From: Streptosporangium saharense
Lineage (GTDB): Bacteria; Actinomycetota; Actinomycetes; Streptosporangiales; Streptosporangiaceae
Reading direction: 5' to 3'
NCBI RefSeq assembly: GCF_014203715.1
Contig: NZ_JACHJP010000001.1
Coordinates: 1,156,432-1,220,431 of the forward strand
Length of the DNA stretch: 64,000 nucleotides
A program made the translations under genes and the position numbers. Of this stretch, positions 18,408 to 27,316 are shown piece after piece (within the stretch, counting starts at the first letter, position 1; each line of letters opens with the position of its first letter). The notes under the pieces are model-generated. The model saw nothing but the letters and a program-made list of their open reading frames with translations, ran no database searches and was not told where the DNA came from.

Positions 18408-20366
18408 ATGTCACTACTCGAGATAGACCGCCTCTCGGTCGGAGTGCTCTCCGACGAGGTGACCACCGATTTGGTCCACGAACTCAGTCTCAGCCTTGAT
18501 TCCGGACAGACCCTGTGCGTCGTCGGCGAGTCCGGCAGCGGCAAGACCGTCACCGTGCTGTCCATCATCCGCCTGCTTGAGTTCGTCGCCCCTGTGAAGA
18601 CCACCGGCGCGGTCCGGCTCGACGACGTCGATCTCACCTCCCTGAACCCGGCGCAGATGCGGTCCTTCCGCGGCCGCCGGATCGGAATGGTGTTCCAGGA
18701 GGCGCTTGACTCGCTCAATCCGGCGCAGCGGATCGGCGTGCAGCTCGGCGAGGCCTACTGGCCCGCGGACGCCGCCTCGCGGCGTGGTGATCTTCGTGCG
18801 CAGGGGCAGGCCAGGGCACTTGAGCTGCTGCGGGAGGTGGGGTTCTCCGATCCGGAAAGAGTGGCGAATCTTTACCCGCACCAGCTCTCCGGTGGCATGC
18901 AGCAGCGCGTGATGATCGCTATGGCGCTGATGTCCAGCCCCGACCTCCTGCTGGCCGACGAGCCCACGACCGCGTTGGACGTGACCACCCAGGCCGAGAT
19001 CCTGCGCCTGTTCCGCAAGGTGCAGCAGGAACACCAGATGGCGTGTGTGTTCATCACCCACGACATGGGCGTCGCGGCGGAGATCGCCGACCGGATCGCG
19101 GTGATGTACGCGGGCCGCCTCGTCGAGGTCGGACCCGCCGCCGAGGTGCTCAGCTCGCCCCGCCACCGCTACACGCGGGCCCTGGTCGAGTGCGTGCCGC
19201 AGGTGGGGGTGCGCCACACCCAGGGCATGCCGTCCATCGTCGGCTCCGTCCCCGAGGCGGGCGCCAAACTCCCCGGCTGCCGGTTCGCCCCGAGGTGCTC
19301 GCACGCCGAGAACCGCTGTCGCTCCGAGGAGCCACCGCTGGCCCTCGTCACCGTCCCGGTGGAGGAGATCAAGCGTCTGGATCGTTCCGAAGCGGCCGAG
19401 GTGGAGCGACCGGCGGAGGTCGCCTGCTGGAACCCGGGCGACGGTCCGGTCACCGTGCTCTCACCCGTCCCGACGGCCACCGAGGCCACGGACGAGGCGC
19501 AGGGCGAACCGCTCCTGGTGATCGACGACGTGCGCAGGGAGTTCGTCACCCGCAGCGGGCGCTCCAGCGGCCTGCTGAAGCTGCGCCGCCGTGAGCGGAT
19601 GGCCGCGGTCGACGGGGTCAGCCTGAGCATCAGGCCGGGCGAGTTCTTCGGCCTGGTCGGCGAGTCCGGCAGCGGCAAGACGACGCTCGGGCAGATCGTC
19701 TCGGCCCTCGACCACCCGACCGAGGGCACGATCACCGTGGACGGCCAGCGGCACACCTCACGTGGCCTCGAAGGCGACGTGCGGGCGTTCCGCCGTACCG
19801 TGCAGCTCGTCTTCCAGGACCCGCAGAGCTCCCTGGACCCGCGCCACAGCGTGGGCAGGATCATCGCCGAGCCGCTGCGCGAGCTGACCGACATGCGTGG
19901 CGCCGACCTGCGCCGCAGGGTCGAGCGCCTGATCGACGAGGTCGGCCTGCCCAAGGCGATCATCGACAAGCTCCCCGGACAGATCTCCGGCGGACAGCGC
20001 CAGCGGGTCGCCATCGCGCGCGCCCTCGCCCCGGAACCGCGGCTGATCGTGGCCGACGAGCCCACCTCCGCGCTCGACGTCTCGGTGCAGGGTCAGGTGA
20101 TGAACCTCCTGCTCGACCTGCGGCGCGAGCACAACCTGAGTTACCTGTTCATCACCCACAACCTGAGCCTCATCCTCTCGGTCGCCGACCGGGTCGGGGT
20201 GATGAAGAACGGCAAGCTGATCGAGGTCGCCACCCCCGAGAAGCTCGCCGCGGAGCCGCAGCACGACTACACCCGCACCCTGCTGGCGGCCAATCCGGGT
20301 ATAACCCCATCCCCGTCCTCCCCGGCGTTGCCGGAACCCGAGGGCACCGCTAGTTCGCGTCAGTGA
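18408..20366 (+). CDS. fused double ABC ATPase, DppD-DppF type
   Basis: A 652-residue protein with two complete ABC cassettes for a peptide/opine-type importer. Cassette one: Walker A GESGSGKT, signature LSGGMQQRV, Walker B LLLADEP, and an oligopeptide-type C-terminal region with a Cys-rich cluster (GCRFAPRCSHAENRC) of the kind known from DppD/OppD proteins. Cassette two, from about residue 365, has GESGSGKTTLG, ISGGQRQRVAIARAL and LIVADEPTSALD, as in DppF/OppF. The ATG at 18408 has AAAGGA eight bases before it. It powers the permeases encoded divergently at 14700-16543, and its stop runs into the AraC gene. Confidence 0.93.
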   Translation: MSLLEIDRLSVGVLSDEVTTDLVHELSLSLDSGQTLCVVGESGSGKTVTVLSIIRLLEFVAPVKTTGAVRLDDVDLTSLNPAQMRSFRGRRIGMVFQEALDSLNPAQRIGVQLGEAYWPADAASRRGDLRAQGQARALELLREVGFSDPERVANLYPHQLSGGMQQRVMIAMALMSSPDLLLADEPTTALDVTTQAEILRLFRKVQQEHQMACVFITHDMGVAAEIADRIAVMYAGRLVEVGPAAEVLSSPRHRYTRALVECVPQVGVRHTQGMPSIVGSVPEAGAKLPGCRFAPRCSHAENRCRSEEPPLALVTVPVEEIKRLDRSEAAEVERPAEVACWNPGDGPVTVLSPVPTATEATDEAQGEPLLVIDDVRREFVTRSGRSSGLLKLRRRERMAAVDGVSLSIRPGEFFGLVGESGSGKTTLGQIVSALDHPTEGTITVDGQRHTSRGLEGDVRAFRRTVQLVFQDPQSSLDPRHSVGRIIAEPLRELTDMRGADLRRRVERLIDEVGLPKAIIDKLPGQISGGQRQRVAIARALAPEPRLIVADEPTSALDVSVQGQVMNLLLDLRREHNLSYLFITHNLSLILSVADRVGVMKNGKLIEVATPEKLAAEPQHDYTRTLLAANPGITPSPSSPALPEPEGTASSRQ

Positions 20367-20380
20367 CACTGGGAGCCGCC

Positions 20381-21319
20381 ATGCCGTCCGTGTCGTCAGC
20401 CACGGTCTCTCCCGTCTCGTTCCCCACCCACAGTTTCGACGACCCCCGCATCGGTGACGGACCCCCCGGCTTCGCCATCGGGTCCTTCGCCGATCTGGCC
20501 CCCTGGTCGTACGCCCCCTACCCCCACCGGCACGAGTTCTACGAGCTGGTGTGCGTGACCCAGGGCTCGGGCACCCACGTGATCGACTTCGTGCCCTACC
20601 AGGTCGCCCCGGTCACGCTGTACTTCGTCGCCCCGGGTCAGGTGCAGTTCTGGGAGGGCCACACCCCCCTTGAGGGCTTCATCGTCACCTTCGTCGAGGA
20701 GTTCCTGGTCCCCCAGTACGGGGACCGGGTCTCCCCGCGTCAGTCCCTGGCGCTCGACCCGCTCGGCACAGGGCACGCCCTGCACCTGGCGGCCGACGAG
20801 GTCGAGCCCGTCACCGGGCTGCTGTCCGCCCTGGCCAGGGAGTACCGGCGCCCGGGCGGGGCCGACGTCTCGGTGCTCCAGGCGTACCTGCACATCCTGC
20901 TGGTCGAGATGCGCAGGTTCAGCCGGGGCGCCGACGTCCGTACCGTCGAGGAGGACAGCGGCACCGCGCTGGCCCGCCGCTACCTGCGGCTGGTGAGCGA
21001 GGAGCTGCCGTACGAGCAGAGTGTCAGCGGCTACGCCAGCCGGATCGGGGTGACCCCCAAGCACCTGGCGGACGTGGTCAAGCGCACCACGGGCAAGCGG
21101 CCCGCGGAGATCATCCGCGCCGCGCTGACCGTCGAGGCCAAGCGGCTGCTCAGGCACACCGACCTGACCGTCGCCCAGGTTTCCCAGCGGCTGCTGTTCG
21201 ACAACCCGTCGTACTTCGGCCGCTTCTTCAAGCGGGAGACCGGGACGAGCCCCGGAGAGTTCCGCAGGCGGGCCGGAGCGGCGGATTACCTCCGTTCAGT
21301 GACACGGCCGCCGACCTGA
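20381..21319 (+). CDS. AraC family transcriptional regulator with cupin sensor
   Basis: A 312-residue activator. The N-terminal half is an AraC-type cupin sensor (YPHRHEFYELVCVTQGSGTH, FVAPGQVQFWEGH). The C-terminal half holds two helix-turn-helix motifs (SGYASRIGVTPKHLADVVKR and TVAQVSQRLLFDNPSYFGRF) and the FKRETGTSPGEFRR ending. GGGAG five bases before the ATG favours this start over a GTG at 20363 that overlaps the ATPase stop. Its position between the importer ATPase and the hydrolase genes makes it the probable substrate-responsive regulator of the whole island. Confidence 0.88.
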   Translation: MPSVSSATVSPVSFPTHSFDDPRIGDGPPGFAIGSFADLAPWSYAPYPHRHEFYELVCVTQGSGTHVIDFVPYQVAPVTLYFVAPGQVQFWEGHTPLEGFIVTFVEEFLVPQYGDRVSPRQSLALDPLGTGHALHLAADEVEPVTGLLSALAREYRRPGGADVSVLQAYLHILLVEMRRFSRGADVRTVEEDSGTALARRYLRLVSEELPYEQSVSGYASRIGVTPKHLADVVKRTTGKRPAEIIRAALTVEAKRLLRHTDLTVAQVSQRLLFDNPSYFGRFFKRETGTSPGEFRRRAGAADYLRSVTRPPT

Positions 21320-21327
21320 CGAGCTAT

Positions 21328-21360
21328 TTGTGCCGCGACCTGCTGCCTAGCGTTAAGTCA
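21328..21360 (+). promoter_or_regulatory. possible leaderless promoter of the DMFase-like gene
   Basis: TTGTGC (21328-21333) and TAGCGT (21348-21353) stand just before the ATG at 21360, which would itself be the transcription start seven bases after the -10. No ribosome-binding site is visible, which fits a leaderless mRNA. The -35 to -10 spacing of 14 is short, so only the -10 is at all persuasive. Confidence 0.35.
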
Positions 21361-23933
21361 TGGAATCCTCCGTTGTGGGCATTAGGGCGCGGTTCGCCGA
21401 ACGCCGCGTCGAGCAGCTACGTTCGTTGATCACCGAGGACCTGGTGACCGCCTGGATCCACGATCCCGAGGCGGTCCACCGGGAGCCGACGAGCCTGCTG
21501 GCGAACTTCCTCGGCCAGCGGCCCGCGACCGAGCGTCTGTCCGTCTACGAACAGACCCGGCGCGAGATCTGGCGGCTGGTCCGCCCTCCGGCGCGGCGCG
21601 GCGAGACCTACCGGCTCGCCGACCGCCGGGAGTTCACCAGCCTCGACGAGGCACGTGAGGCGGGTCTGCGGCGCGAGCTGTTCGACGTGTTCGGCTGGGG
21701 CGAGGCCTCCCAGGACGCGATCGACGGGCCGGAGCTGCGGCACGAGGGACCGGTTCTGCTCGGCTACGCCGACCGGGTGAGCGCGGCCCCCGGCGACCGG
21801 GTCACGTTCATGGTCAGCGCCGAGCAGGTCGGCGAGTACACCACGGAACTGGTCAGGCTGCGGCACACCGACGACAACCCGGAGAGCCCCGGCGTCAGGA
21901 TCGAGCAGGTGCCCGACGCCTGGCAGGGAAGTCACCCCGGCCAGGAGCAGAAGGTACGGCTCGGCTCGCACATCGCCGTCCGCGACCCCCACGGCGCGAC
22001 CACGGGCACGGACGGTTTCACCGTCGCTGCCTACATCTACCCGACCTGCGTGACAGGCGGCCCGCAGGTCGTGGTGTCGCGCTGGGACCGGGGTCCGCGC
22101 GGATACGCGCTCGGCCTGGACGAGACCGGGCGGCTGACCCTCTGGCTCGGTGACGGCTCGGCCGAGAGCGCGGTCCACGCCGACGCCCCGCTTCCCCTGC
22201 ACCGCTGGTACGGCGTCGCCGCCTCCTACGACCCCGCGACGGGCCGTGCCACCCTGGTCGCCAGGCCCCTGGTGACCAGCGTGAACAGCCGGGTGAGCCC
22301 GATCGTGGTCGACGACAGGCCGCAGGTGACCGAGCAGGACGTCGCGGGCTTCGCCCCGGCCGAGCACGGGGACCTGCTGTTCGCGGCGCGCACTCCCGAG
22401 GACGACCACTACAACGGCAAGATCGAACGGCCCGGCTTCTGGCCGTACCCGCTGCCCAGGGCGGGCCTGGTGGTCGCGGCCTCCGACGACCACGACGCCC
22501 CGCTGCTCTGGTCGTTCGAGCCCGGCGAGACCGCGGCCTCGCTGGTCGTGCCGTGCCTGGGCCGCCCCGGCCTGGACGGCAGGCTGGTGAACCTCCCGGT
22601 GCGCGGTGTGACAGGACGCCACTTCACCGGGCGGGTCGAGCACTACGCCGCCGACCCGCGTGGATACGCGGCGATCCACTTCCACGACGACTCGCTCGCC
22701 GACGCCGGATGGGCGCCGAGCCACGAGTTCACCGTCCCCGACGACCTGCCGAGCGGCGTGTACGCCCTGCGGGTCGCCGCGACCGACGGCTCCTGCGAGC
22801 GGGGCATCCCGTTCGTGGTGCGCCCGCGCGCCGGAACCGCCACCGGCAGGCTCGCCCTGCTCCTGCCGACCGCGACCTACCTGGCCTACTCCAACGAGCG
22901 CGGCCTCGGTCACGTGCCGGTCGTCCCCGACGGCACGGTCTTCCTCGAACACCGCTACGACCTGGGGCACTCGGCCTACGCGCGGTACACCGACGGCAGC
23001 GGCGTGAGCTACATCTCCTGGCGCCGCCCGATCCTCACCCTGGCGCCGGGCTTCCGCGTCCACCTGTCGCCGTTCATGCTGGCCTCCGACCTGTACTTCC
23101 TGGACTGGCTCACGGAGCTCGGCTACTCCTTCGACGTCATCACCGACCACGACCTGCACGCCGACGGCGTGGACCTGCTGCGTCCCTACGCCGGGGTGAT
23201 CAGCGGCAGCCACCCGGAGTACGCCTCCGAGCAGATGATCGACGCCATCGAGACCTACGTGGACGGCGGCGGCAACTTCGCCTACCTCGGCGGCAACGGC
23301 TACTACTGGGTGGTCTCCTTCCACCCCGAGCTGCCGCACGTGATGGAGCTGCGCCGCGGTGAGAACGGCACCAGGAGCTGGCAGGCCCAGACAGGCGAGC
23401 ACCACCACGCCACCACCGGCGAGCGCGGCGGCCTGTGGCTGAACCGCAGCCGTCCGCCGCAGAAGGTGTTCGGCGTCGGCTTCAGCGCCCAGGGCAGCGG
23501 CCCCTCCGGCCGCTACCGGATCGGCCCCGACGCCGTGCCCGAGGACCTCAAGCACCTGCTCGACGGCGTGCCCGAGGTGTTCGGCGACTCCGGTCTGGAC
23601 GGCGGCGGCTCGGCCGGTGGCGAGATCGACCGTTACGACCTCACGCTGGGCAGCCCGCCCGAGGCGGTCGTGCTGGCCACCTCGGAGGGACTGCTCGACG
23701 GCTACCAGTTCGCCGTCGAGGAGCTGAGTGGCACCCACCCGGGCCACGGCGGCTCCGAGGACCCCGAGGTCCGCTCCGACATCGTCTACTTCCACACCCG
23801 TGGAGGCGGTTCCGTGTTCGCCACGGGCTCCATCTCCTACAGCGGTGGGCTGTCCGCCCACGGCTATGACAACGGGATCTCCAGGATCACCCGCAACGTT
23901 CTCGACCACTGGCTGGGTAAGAAGAATGATTGA
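21360..23933 (+). CDS. N,N-dimethylformamidase-like hydrolase, small and large subunits fused
   Basis: An 857-residue protein related to N,N-dimethylformamidase, an iron-dependent amidase built in the known enzyme from a small (about 130 residues) and a large (about 760) chain. Here residues 10-125 resemble the small chain (FAERRVEQLRSLI, later SLDEAREAGLRRELFDVFGW). They run straight into a large-chain part with a concanavalin/LamG-like domain (about 215-335) and the C-terminal catalytic domain. Candidate metal ligands by position are Tyr507 or Tyr510 in TYLAYSNER, Tyr540 in HSAYARYTDGSG and Glu620 in GSHPEYAS; the known enzyme uses two Tyr and one Glu. The LGGNGYYW segment is also conserved. 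The substrate is probably an amide or formamide, not necessarily DMF. Confidence 0.8.
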   Translation: MESSVVGIRARFAERRVEQLRSLITEDLVTAWIHDPEAVHREPTSLLANFLGQRPATERLSVYEQTRREIWRLVRPPARRGETYRLADRREFTSLDEAREAGLRRELFDVFGWGEASQDAIDGPELRHEGPVLLGYADRVSAAPGDRVTFMVSAEQVGEYTTELVRLRHTDDNPESPGVRIEQVPDAWQGSHPGQEQKVRLGSHIAVRDPHGATTGTDGFTVAAYIYPTCVTGGPQVVVSRWDRGPRGYALGLDETGRLTLWLGDGSAESAVHADAPLPLHRWYGVAASYDPATGRATLVARPLVTSVNSRVSPIVVDDRPQVTEQDVAGFAPAEHGDLLFAARTPEDDHYNGKIERPGFWPYPLPRAGLVVAASDDHDAPLLWSFEPGETAASLVVPCLGRPGLDGRLVNLPVRGVTGRHFTGRVEHYAADPRGYAAIHFHDDSLADAGWAPSHEFTVPDDLPSGVYALRVAATDGSCERGIPFVVRPRAGTATGRLALLLPTATYLAYSNERGLGHVPVVPDGTVFLEHRYDLGHSAYARYTDGSGVSYISWRRPILTLAPGFRVHLSPFMLASDLYFLDWLTELGYSFDVITDHDLHADGVDLLRPYAGVISGSHPEYASEQMIDAIETYVDGGGNFAYLGGNGYYWVVSFHPELPHVMELRRGENGTRSWQAQTGEHHHATTGERGGLWLNRSRPPQKVFGVGFSAQGSGPSGRYRIGPDAVPEDLKHLLDGVPEVFGDSGLDGGGSAGGEIDRYDLTLGSPPEAVVLATSEGLLDGYQFAVEELSGTHPGHGGSEDPEVRSDIVYFHTRGGGSVFATGSISYSGGLSAHGYDNGISRITRNVLDHWLGKKND

Positions 23934-25677
23934 GTCGCTCTCGGTCGACCGGATGGTCGCCATTCCGATGCGGGACGGCACCGTCCTGCGCGCCGACATC
24001 TACCGTCCGGTCGGGCAGCGCTGCCCCGCCCTGATCTTCCGCACGCCGTACGACCGCACAGGTCTCGGCATGTACGGCACGCTCGCGCTGCGGGCGGCGT
24101 CCAGCGGGTTCGCCGTCGTGATGCAGGACACCCGGGGCCGGGGAGCCTCGGGGGGCCGGTTCACGCCGTTCGTCTTCGAACGCGAGGACGGCTACGACTC
24201 GATCGACTGGGTCGCGTCCCAGTCCTGGTGCGACGGCAACGTGGGCATGTTCGGCGGCTCCTACGACGGGGTGACCCAGTGGCAGGCCGCCATGTCCGGG
24301 CACCCGGCGCTCAAGGCCATCGCCCCGAACGTCACGGCCTCCAGCTACCACCACGGCTGGGTCTACCGGGGTGGCGCGTTCCAGCTCAGCTTCAGCCTGG
24401 GCTGGACGCTCTCGCTCGCCGCGCACAACGCCGCCCGTGACGCCTCGGTCTCCAACGAGGTGCGCGGGGCGCTGACCGACGCCCTGGACGACCTGCAGGA
24501 CACGGTGCTGACGCTGCCCCTGGACAAGCACCCCTACCTCGACGGGGTCGCGCCGTACTACCGGGAGTGGCTGGAGCACCCCACCTACGACGAGTTCTGG
24601 GAGCGGCTCGACGTCTCCCGCGCCTACCCCGAGATCAGCGTGGCCGCCTTCAACATGGGCGGCTGGTACGACACCTTCCTCGGCGGCACCCTGGCGAACT
24701 TCGCGGGCATGCGGGCCGAGGGTCCCGAGGCGGCACGCGACCGGCAGCGCCTGCTCGTCGGGCCGTGGCCGCACGAGGGCCTGTTCAGCGGCAACCCGGT
24801 CGGCTCGTGGAACTTCGGCGCGCGCTCCACCGGAGGCGCCCTCGACGTGGACGGCCAGCAGATCCGCTGGTTCGACAGGTGGCTGCGCGACGGCGGCGAC
24901 TCGGCGGGGGAGGAGCCGCCGGTGCTGCTGTACGCCATGGGAGCCAGCCAGTGGCGGGTCGCCGACTCCTGGCCGCTGCCGGGAACCGACTACCAGGACT
25001 GGTACCTGCACAGCGGCGGCCGGGCCAACACGCTGAACGGCGACGGAGTCCTGTCCAGGGACAGGCCCGGCGACGGGCAGCCGCCGGACAGCTACGTCTA
25101 CAACCCGCGCAACCCGGTCCCCACGCTGGGCGGCTCGCTGTGCTGCAGCCCGGTGCACACCAAGGGCGGCGTCTACGACCAGCGTCCGATCGAGGCGCGC
25201 GAGGACGTGCTCGTCTACACCAGCGAGCCGCTCTCCGAGCCGCTGGACGTCACCGGCCCGATCAGCGTGGTGCTGCACGCCAGCACCTCGGCGCTGGACA
25301 CCGACTGGACCGCCAAGCTGGTCGACGTCGGCCCGTGCGGCTACGCCCGCAACGTCTCCGACGGCATCGTGCGCGCCAGCCACCGCGAACCGAAGGCCGG
25401 GCTGCAGCCGGTCGTCCCCGGCGAGGTCGTGGAGTATCACCTCGACCTCGGCGCGACCAGCAACGTCTTCCAGCCTGGTCACCGCATCCGGATCGAGGTC
25501 TCCAGCAGCAACTTCCCGCACTTCGACCGCAACCCCAACACCGGTGAGCTGCCCGGCAGGTCAACCGAGATGATCAGCGCGTTGCAGAACATCCACCACG
25601 CGGGCGCCCACCTCTCCCGTGTCGTGCTGCCGGTCGTCAGCCCGGAGGCGACGCGCCCCTACCAGACGGAGCACTGA
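23926..25677 (+). CDS. CocE/NonD family serine hydrolase
   Basis: A 583-residue hydrolase of the cocaine-esterase/X-prolyl dipeptidyl-peptidase family. The alpha/beta-hydrolase core has FRTPYDRTG, the oxyanion region VMQDTRGRGASGGRF, and the nucleophile Ser112 in GGSYDGVTQW. A jelly-roll domain typical of the family fills the last 200 residues (PLSEPLDVTGPISVVLHAS, FQPGHRIRIEVSSSNFPHFDRN). Its ATG lies eight bases inside the end of the DMFase-like gene, so the pair is coupled. The family cleaves esters or amides, so the two enzymes may act in sequence on one imported compound. Confidence 0.92.
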   Translation: MIESLSVDRMVAIPMRDGTVLRADIYRPVGQRCPALIFRTPYDRTGLGMYGTLALRAASSGFAVVMQDTRGRGASGGRFTPFVFEREDGYDSIDWVASQSWCDGNVGMFGGSYDGVTQWQAAMSGHPALKAIAPNVTASSYHHGWVYRGGAFQLSFSLGWTLSLAAHNAARDASVSNEVRGALTDALDDLQDTVLTLPLDKHPYLDGVAPYYREWLEHPTYDEFWERLDVSRAYPEISVAAFNMGGWYDTFLGGTLANFAGMRAEGPEAARDRQRLLVGPWPHEGLFSGNPVGSWNFGARSTGGALDVDGQQIRWFDRWLRDGGDSAGEEPPVLLYAMGASQWRVADSWPLPGTDYQDWYLHSGGRANTLNGDGVLSRDRPGDGQPPDSYVYNPRNPVPTLGGSLCCSPVHTKGGVYDQRPIEAREDVLVYTSEPLSEPLDVTGPISVVLHASTSALDTDWTAKLVDVGPCGYARNVSDGIVRASHREPKAGLQPVVPGEVVEYHLDLGATSNVFQPGHRIRIEVSSSNFPHFDRNPNTGELPGRSTEMISALQNIHHAGAHLSRVVLPVVSPEATRPYQTEH

Positions 25678-26675
25678 TGTCCATCAACGAATTCCGTGAG
25701 CTGGGCCGTACCGGACTGCGGATCAGCTCGGTCGGCTTCGGAAGCTGGGTCACCGGCGGCCCGGGGCTGATGGGCTGGGGCTCGCAGTCCGACGAGGACT
25801 CGGTCGCCGCCATCCACCGCGCCGTCGAGGGCGGCGTGAACTGGATCGACACCGCCGCGGTGTACGGCTTCGGCCACTCGGAGACGGTAGTCGGCCGCGC
25901 CGTGGCCGCGCTGCCCGCCGCCGACCGGCCGCTGCTGTTCACCAAGTGCGGCCTGGTCTGGGACGAGAACGGCGTGGAGAGCCAGAACCTCACGCCGGAG
26001 TCGATCCGGCGCGAGTGCGAGGACTCGCTGCGCCGCCTGGGCGTCGACTACGTGGATCTGTACCAGATCCACGCCCCCGACCCGCAGGGCCCGCCGATCG
26101 AGGAGTCCTGGGGCACCGTGCTCGAACTGGTGAAGGAGGGCAAGGTCCGGCACGCCGGGGTGTCCAACTTCGACGTCGAGCTGCTGGACCGGTGCGAGGC
26201 GGTCGGTCCCGTCGAGACCCTCCAGCCGCCGCTGTCACTGATCAAACGGGAGTCGGCGGCCGACGTGATCCCGTGGTGCGCCGAGCACGGCGCGGGTGTG
26301 CTCGTCTACAGCCCGATGGCGGCCGGGCTGCTGACCGGCACGTTCACCGCCGAGCGGGCCGCCTCGCTGCCGTCCGACGACTGGCGCTCGCGTGACGACG
26401 AGTACCGGGAGCCCGCCCTGTCCCGCAACCTGGCGCTCCAGGAGGCCCTGCGGCCGATCGCGGAGCGCCACGGGGTTCCGGTCGGCGCGGTCGCGGCGGC
26501 CTGGACGACGACCGTGCCGGGGGTGACGGCGGCGATCGTCGGCGCCCGTACCCCGGGGCAGGTGGACGGCTGGCTGCCCGCCGGATCGCTCAGCCTCACC
26601 GCCGAGGACCTGGCGGAGCTGGCGGCGGCCCTGCGGGAGACGGGCGCGGGCCGCGGCCCGATCCCGTCGGTCTAG
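25677..26675 (+). CDS. aldo/keto reductase
   Basis: A 332-residue NADPH-dependent reductase of the AKR superfamily. The catalytic tetrad can be read as Asp and Tyr in WIDTAAVYGFGHSE, Lys in LLFTKCGLVW and His in DLYQIHAPDP. The cofactor-binding end has VPGVTAAIVGARTPGQVDGW. It overlaps the CocE stop by one base (TGATG), so three enzymes form one operon. It probably reduces or oxidises an aldehyde or ketone set free by the hydrolases. Three hairpins follow. Confidence 0.93.
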   Translation: MSINEFRELGRTGLRISSVGFGSWVTGGPGLMGWGSQSDEDSVAAIHRAVEGGVNWIDTAAVYGFGHSETVVGRAVAALPAADRPLLFTKCGLVWDENGVESQNLTPESIRRECEDSLRRLGVDYVDLYQIHAPDPQGPPIEESWGTVLELVKEGKVRHAGVSNFDVELLDRCEAVGPVETLQPPLSLIKRESAADVIPWCAEHGAGVLVYSPMAAGLLTGTFTAERAASLPSDDWRSRDDEYREPALSRNLALQEALRPIAERHGVPVGAVAAAWTTTVPGVTAAIVGARTPGQVDGWLPAGSLSLTAEDLAELAAALRETGAGRGPIPSV

Positions 26676-26685
26676 GTATGAGCCA

Positions 26686-26721
26686 GTGTGGGCCGGGTGG
26701 AACCTCCGCACCGGCCCACAC
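26686..26721. terminator. first of three hairpins
   Basis: GTGTGGGCCGG (26686-26696) pairs with CCGGCCCACAC (26711-26721), 11 base pairs, 11 bases after the aldo/keto reductase stop. Confidence 0.7.
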
Positions 26722-26752
26722 TTATGTGACATTTCACGAAAAATCATGAAAT

Positions 26753-26793
26753 AGGTAAGGGCCGGGCGGAGGGTTTCCGCCCGGCCCTTACCT
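26753..26793. terminator. second of three hairpins
   Basis: AGGTAAGGGCCGGGCGGA (26753-26770) pairs perfectly with the 18 bases at 26776-26793 around a five-base loop. The T-rich and A-rich flanks could make it work in both directions between convergent operons. Confidence 0.8.
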
Positions 26794-26800
26794 GTACGAA

Positions 26801-26841
26801 CGGCGTGGGCCGGGTGGAGTCGCTCCACCCGGCCCACGCCG
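26801..26841. terminator. third of three hairpins
   Basis: The 19 bases at 26801-26819 (CGGCGTGGGCCGGGTGGAG) pair perfectly with 26823-26841 around the loop TCG. The core GTGGGCCGGGTGGA is shared with the first hairpin, so one may be a copy of the other. It lies 11 bases past the end of the minus-strand cupin gene. Confidence 0.75.
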
Positions 26842-26851
26842 CCCCCGCCGA

Positions 26852-27316
26852 TCAGGTGTGGCGAGGAACGTTCTCGTCCGAGGCGTAGTCCGGGTTGAGC
26901 GACAGCGCGATGAACGTGAACGGGCGGTTCACGTAGTTGAACCCGAGCGGGCAGTGCCGGGTGCCCGCGGGGATGAACACCGAACCGGTCGTGGTGACCG
27001 TGTGCCGTTCACCCTCGATGTCGAGATACAGTTCCGCGCCGAGGTCGTGGATGTTGTCCGGGTCGTTCCCCATCCAGATGAGCACCTCGTCGTAGGTGTG
27101 CTCATGGTCGTTGACCCAGTGCACCTGCTCCGTCGTGGGGTTGATCCAGCTGTAGGCCATGTGGACCGTGCTGAGGTCGACGTCGATGGCGCGCATCAGC
27201 CCGAAGGGGTCGCCGATGTTCGCCGGACGCTCGCCGCCCGCTGCGGCACCCTCGTTCACCAGGTCGTCGGCGCAGTCCCGCATGTGATGGACGAACAGGT
27301 GATCGTACTTGCCCAT
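26852..27316 (-). CDS. cupin-fold protein
   Basis: A 154-residue protein with one cupin barrel. Metal-ligand-like residues appear in HWVNDHEHTYDEVLIW (His-x-His followed by a Glu) and in FIPAGTRHCPLGF (His), the order expected for cupin motifs 1 and 2. The LGAELYLDIEGERHTVTTTGS stretch links them. GGAG precedes the ATG at 27316. It could be a dioxygenase, isomerase or binding protein; I do not recognise a named family. It faces the hydrolase operon across three hairpins and may belong to the same catabolic island. Confidence 0.8.
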   Translation of the reverse strand: MGKYDHLFVHHMRDCADDLVNEGAAAGGERPANIGDPFGLMRAIDVDLSTVHMAYSWINPTTEQVHWVNDHEHTYDEVLIWMGNDPDNIHDLGAELYLDIEGERHTVTTTGSVFIPAGTRHCPLGFNYVNRPFTFIALSLNPDYASDENVPRHT

